DNA of 64,000 bases. Source: Peribacillus sp. FSL E2-0218. Its GTDB lineage: Bacteria > Bacillota > Bacilli > Bacillales > DSM-1321. The position numbers were made by a program, and so were the translations under genes. Below, one piece after another: positions 60,866-64,000 of the stretch; position 1 is the first letter of the stretch, and the number at the start of each line of letters is the position of its first letter. Below the pieces are notes generated by a model. That model was given only the letters and a program-made list of their open reading frames with translations, was not told where the DNA came from and made no database searches. The stretch lies in NCBI RefSeq assembly GCF_037992945.1, contig NZ_CP150304.1, positions 1,987,501 to 2,051,500 on the forward strand, read 5' to 3'.

Positions 60866-61975
60866 ATGGCTGAACCATTGAAGGATTTATATAGCGCTGC
60901 TTTCATCCGTGAATTCAGTGAAAAAGTGAGAAGCGTCCATCCCCCCTTTCCTGCTCAATCTTTTCGAGAAGATGTGATGAACGAGGAATGGGATGAGATG
61001 AAGTTGAAAGAGCGAATCAGGCATATTTCGCTTACACTGGGAAGGCATCTTCCGAGTGATTATCAGGAAGCCCTGAATATCTTATATCAATTGGAAAAAG
61101 ATTGTGAAGGCTTCAGATATTTATTTTTCCCGGATTTTGTAGAGGTGCATGGGTTGAATAAGGAGAATTGGCCCCTGTCGCTAGAAGCCTTGGAGCGTTT
61201 CACCGTTAGGTCTTCTTCTGAATTTGCTGTGCGTGCATTCATCCTGCTTGAGCCCGTGTTAATGATTGCGAAGATGAAGGAATGGGCACAGAATGAGAAT
61301 GAGCATGTCCGCAGGCTAGCCAGTGAAGGATGCCGGCCGAGGCTGCCTTGGGGACAATTTTTACCGATGTTCAAGGCAGATCCGCAGCCGGTTCTGGAAC
61401 TGCTGGAAAGCCTGAAAAACGATCCCTCGCTCTATGTTCGTAAAAGTGTGGCCAATAACTTAAATGATATTGCCAAGGACCATCCGGCTGCCGTCATTCA
61501 AATTGCCAAGCGCTGGCATGAGAGCGGGGACGACCTTACGAATTGGATCATCCGGCGAGGCTGCAGATCACTTGTCAAACAAGCGGATCCCGAGGTGCTG
61601 GCGATGTTTGGTTATGCGGATGTATGGAGTGACCCGACGATGGTAGCTGCGGCTTTTATTGAAAATGAGCCGGCTTCCATTAAGATCGGGGAGACGAGTG
61701 AACTTCATTTTGGCTTTCAGGTGGAAGCCATCAGTACAGTGAAGCTTCGGATTGAGTACGCCATCGATTTTGTGAAAGCCAAGCAAAAAACGTCCCGAAA
61801 ACTGTTCCTGCTGGCAGATAGGAATTTTGCAGCTGGAGAGCGCGTTGATAGAGTGAAAATTCACAATTGGAAGGATTTAACCACACGCCGTCATTATGGG
61901 GGCCTCCACAAGATCTCGCTTCTTGTGAATGGAGTGGAAGTTGCAGAAACGAATCTCACGCTTACATTGTCATGA
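60866..61975 (+). CDS. AlkC-type DNA alkylation repair glycosylase
   Basis: The 369-residue protein has HEAT-like repeats (about 60-250) with the AlkC signature HVRRLASEGCRPRLPWGQF (about 148-166) and RKSVANNLNDIAKDHP. A C-terminal beta-rich region (about 260-369, SELHFGFQVEAISTVKLRIE) looks like the Ig-like domain of AlkC. AlkC removes 3-methyladenine and 3-methylcytosine without base flipping. The ribosome binding site is weak. It is a single gene between the sulfosugar and trehalose loci. Confidence 0.85.
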   Translation: MAEPLKDLYSAAFIREFSEKVRSVHPPFPAQSFREDVMNEEWDEMKLKERIRHISLTLGRHLPSDYQEALNILYQLEKDCEGFRYLFFPDFVEVHGLNKENWPLSLEALERFTVRSSSEFAVRAFILLEPVLMIAKMKEWAQNENEHVRRLASEGCRPRLPWGQFLPMFKADPQPVLELLESLKNDPSLYVRKSVANNLNDIAKDHPAAVIQIAKRWHESGDDLTNWIIRRGCRSLVKQADPEVLAMFGYADVWSDPTMVAAAFIENEPASIKIGETSELHFGFQVEAISTVKLRIEYAIDFVKAKQKTSRKLFLLADRNFAAGERVDRVKIHNWKDLTTRRHYGGLHKISLLVNGVEVAETNLTLTLS

Positions 61976-62026
61976 GCAAAACTGCTGTATGGCCCCTAAT
62001 GCGAAAGAAAACCGTATGATTTTCAA

Positions 62027-62066
62027 ACCTTTTCCCGGCGGAATTCGGGGAAAGGCTTTTTATTTT
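62027..62066 (+). terminator. Terminator after the AlkC-like gene
   Basis: CCTTTTCCCG and CGGGGAAAGG form a stem around a 7-9 base loop, followed by CTTTTTATTTTT. Confidence 0.8.
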
Positions 62067-62099
62067 TCAAAGGATATAGGATGGTTGAAAAAAAAGTGG

Positions 62100-62158
62100 T
62101 TGACACACCTGTACGTACAGGATAAGATGAAAGCGTAACCAAATCTTGTACGTACAGG
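62100..62158 (+). promoter_or_regulatory. treP promoter with two TreR-type operators and a cre-like site
   Basis: TTGACA (62100-62105), 17 bases and TAAGAT (62123-62128) make a sigma-A promoter whose spacer is filled by the palindrome CCTGTACGTACAGG (62108-62121). A second copy, CTTGTACGTACAGG, lies at 62145-62158, 37 bases away. TreR of B. subtilis binds TTGTATATACAA-type dyads, which these resemble. TGAAAGCGTAACCA (62128-62141), between them, resembles a cre site with two mismatches. Confidence 0.8.
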
Positions 62159-62205
62159 TTTGGGGGACTAATATATTTTACTTTCTAAGGAAGGGAAGTA
62201 CTCAA

Positions 62206-63657
62206 ATGGGTAAATACACAGAACCAGCAGGGGATTTGCTCCAATATGTCGGAGGGAAAGAGAATATCGCCACGGTTACGCATTGTGCGACAAGAATGCG
62301 ATTCGTACTGAAAGATACAGCAAAGGCGGATGTAACGAATATTGAATCAATCAAACTAGTAAAAGGAACCTTTACACAAGCCGGGCAGTTCCAGGTCATC
62401 ATCGGCAATGAAGTATCATCCTTTTATAATGAATTCGTTTCGATAGCCGGCTTGCAGGAAGCATCGAAAGAAGACGTGAAAGCGGCAGCTAAACAGAATA
62501 TGAGCTGGCTGCAGCGCTTGGTTGCCCATCTTGCGGATATTTTCACACCGCTGATTCCAGCCATAGTCGTCGGGGGCCTCATTCTTGGTTTCCGCAATAT
62601 CATCGGGGATATTAAAATGTTCGATGATGGCACGAAGACGCTTGTGGAGATTTCCCAATTTTGGTCAGGGGTCCATGCTTTCCTTTGGCTGATTGGCGAA
62701 GCTATATTTCATTTTCTTCCAGTTGGGATCACGTGGTCCATTTCGAAGAAAATGGGCACCACGCAAATTCTCGGAATTGTCCTTGGTTTGACGCTCGTTT
62801 CTCCGCAGCTTCTTAATGCATATGCAGTGGCAGGGACAAAAGCAAGTGACATCCCGTTTTGGGATTTTGGTTTCGTCCAAGTCGATATGATCGGCTATCA
62901 AGCCCAGGTCATTCCGGCGATACTGGCAGGCTTCGTTTTAGCTTATTTAGAGCGGTTCCTGAGAGATCGAGTGCATAATTCCATTTCCATGATCGTCGTT
63001 CCATTTTTTGCTTTGCTTCCAACCGTGATCATTGCCCATACCGTTTTAGGGCCTATCGGCTGGAAAATCGGCACAGTCATTTCATCAGTTGTATACTCTG
63101 GTCTGACTTCATCGTTTGGTTGGCTATTCGCTGCCGTTTTCGGCTTTGCGTATGCACCGCTTGTCATCACCGGTTTGCATCACATGACAAACGCAATCGA
63201 TTTGCAGCTTATGAGTGAATTGCACGGAACGAACCTTTGGCCGATGATCGCTTTATCGAACATTGCTCAAGGAACGGCTGTACTTGCGATGATTTACATC
63301 AATAGAAAGGACGAGGAGGAAAGACAAGTGTCGATCCCAGCCACGATTTCATGCTATCTCGGGGTAACCGAGCCGGCCATGTTCGGGATTAACTTGAAAT
63401 ACGGCTTCCCGTTCCTGGCAGGTATGATTGGTTCAATGTTTGCTGGCATCGTATCCGTCGGATCTGGTGTGATGGCCAACTCCATCGGCGTAGGCGGGAT
63501 ACCGGGTATCCTTTCCATCCAGCCAAAACATATGGGAATGTTTGCAGTGGCGATGCTGGTTGCCTTCATCGTGCCGTTCATTTTGACCATCGTCTTTTCC
63601 AAACGGCCTCAAATGAACTTGAAAACGAGAACGAAACCAACGAAATTAAATGCGTAA
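62206..63657 (+). CDS. treP: PTS trehalose-specific EIIBC component
   Basis: ATG 62206 follows AGGAAGGGA. A longer frame from 62146 begins within the operator. The 483-residue protein has an EIIB domain (1-80) with phosphocysteine C27 (VTHCATRMRFVLKD) and an EIIC domain (about 105-465) of the glucose/sucrose superfamily, with ITGLHHMTNAIDLQLM and GVTEPAMFGINLKYGFPF. It imports trehalose as trehalose-6-phosphate, using a separate EIIA. It is followed by treA in the classic tre order. Confidence 0.93.
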   Translation: MGKYTEPAGDLLQYVGGKENIATVTHCATRMRFVLKDTAKADVTNIESIKLVKGTFTQAGQFQVIIGNEVSSFYNEFVSIAGLQEASKEDVKAAAKQNMSWLQRLVAHLADIFTPLIPAIVVGGLILGFRNIIGDIKMFDDGTKTLVEISQFWSGVHAFLWLIGEAIFHFLPVGITWSISKKMGTTQILGIVLGLTLVSPQLLNAYAVAGTKASDIPFWDFGFVQVDMIGYQAQVIPAILAGFVLAYLERFLRDRVHNSISMIVVPFFALLPTVIIAHTVLGPIGWKIGTVISSVVYSGLTSSFGWLFAAVFGFAYAPLVITGLHHMTNAIDLQLMSELHGTNLWPMIALSNIAQGTAVLAMIYINRKDEEERQVSIPATISCYLGVTEPAMFGINLKYGFPFLAGMIGSMFAGIVSVGSGVMANSIGVGGIPGILSIQPKHMGMFAVAMLVAFIVPFILTIVFSKRPQMNLKTRTKPTKLNA

Positions 63658-63663
63658 CCATGC

Positions 63664-63692
63664 AAAGGGGGAGGAGTCTCCCTCTTTTTTTT
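63664..63692 (+). terminator. Hairpin between treP and treA
   Basis: AAAGGGGGAG-GAGT-CTCCCTCTTT followed by a T-run. As the tre genes are normally co-transcribed, it probably attenuates rather than fully stops transcription. Confidence 0.7.
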
Positions 63693-63739
63693 ATCATACT
63701 GGCAAAAGGTCGTTTGAAATAGCAGAGGAGGATTTTACA

Positions 63740-64000
63740 ATGAAGGATTTTAAAAAAAGCACCGTGTATCAAATTTATCCGAAATCATTCAAGGATTCCA
63801 ACGGGGACGGCATCGGGGATATCAATGGGGTGATTGAAAAAATGGATTACCTCGAGTTACTTGGAGTTGATTATATTTGGCTGACGCCATTTTACCGTTC
63901 ACCGCAAAATGATAACGGCTATGATGTAGCGGATTATACATCCATCGATCCAGCGTTCGGGACAATGGCTGATTTCGGGAGATTGGTGAAGGCTGCCCAA
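63740..64000 (+). CDS. treA: Alpha,alpha-phosphotrehalase, N-terminal part (3' truncated by window edge)
   Basis: AGAGGAGG precedes ATG 63740. The 87 visible residues are the start of a GH13 hydrolase: STVYQIYPKSFKDSNGDGIG, then VDYIWLTPFYRSPQNDNGYD and VADYTSIDPAFGT. This opening and the position after treP identify phosphotrehalase, which splits trehalose-6-phosphate to glucose and glucose-6-phosphate. The catalytic triad lies beyond the window. A treR repressor gene would be expected next. Confidence 0.92.
   Translation, partial: MKDFKKSTVYQIYPKSFKDSNGDGIGDINGVIEKMDYLELLGVDYIWLTPFYRSPQNDNGYDVADYTSIDPAFGTMADFGRLVKAAQ

Overview
The window reads as chromosomal DNA of an endospore-forming, AT-rich Bacillaceae, probably Peribacillus-like (this genus guess is inference). 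The evidence is strong AGGAGG-type ribosome binding sites, frequent GTG/TTG starts, a GerAB-type germination permease, a CotD-type coat protein, a second probable spore-surface protein, sigma-K-like and sigma-G-like promoters, and Bacillus-style regulators (Rrf2, HxlR, MerR, GntR/UTRA, TreR-type operators). No rRNA, tRNA, CRISPR array, complete insertion sequence or prophage is seen.

Layout. 1-13 kb: the end of a regulator, a germination permease, a YczE-type membrane protein, an acetyltransferase, azlCD behind a 19-bp palindrome, an AEC permease, a PAS chemotaxis transducer, an Rrf2 regulator with an NTF2-like protein, a ferritin-like protein, a 14-TMS drug exporter and a glycine-rich stress protein. 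13-25 kb: a GH25-LysM hydrolase, a TerC protein, then VOC, GNAT and MFS genes lying between two diverged direct repeats. The downstream repeat is the 3' end of a GAF-LuxR regulator. That regulator is divergent from two SDR dehydrogenases. Next come two small DMT transporters flanking a Crp/Fnr regulator, and a divergent SDR/MerR pair with a 19-bp-spacer promoter. 25-36 kb: small accessory enzymes, a GQQG-repeat spore-type protein, a SPOR-like micro-ORF with an ATA start, a secreted LamG-phosphoesterase, a CDF Mn/metal exporter, CotD, a NaK-type channel with an altered filter, and two broken genes (RibD/DHFR-like and VOC). 36-40 kb: a lactose/cellobiose-type PTS operon carrying a MupG/DUF871 glycosidase, followed by an IS3 transposase remnant.

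40-50 kb is a redox/electrophile region. It has two azoreductases, an Rrf2 regulator with extra cysteines, and an operon of pyruvate dehydrogenase E1 alpha and beta without E2/E3, joined to an NDH-2-like flavoprotein and a thioredoxin reductase. It ends with an HxlR-controlled oxidoreductase/azoreductase pair. A shared inverted repeat (ATTACAGATA-N5-TATCTGTAAT type) lies upstream of both the first azoreductase and pdhA.

50-60.5 kb looks like a sulfoquinovose (plant sulfolipid sugar) catabolic locus of the transaldolase (sulfo-TAL) type. It holds a GPH importer, a Gfo/Idh/MocA protein that may be an NAD-dependent (GH188-like) sulfoquinovosidase, a DUF4867 cupin isomerase, a short transaldolase, an aldehyde dehydrogenase that would oxidise sulfolactaldehyde, an AEC permease as possible exporter, a GntR/UTRA regulator, and an additional fucose/arabinose-isomerase-like protein of unknown role. 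Substrate assignment rests on gene content and is inference. The window ends with an AlkC-type DNA glycosylase and the trehalose PTS operon treP-treA under two TreR-type operators.
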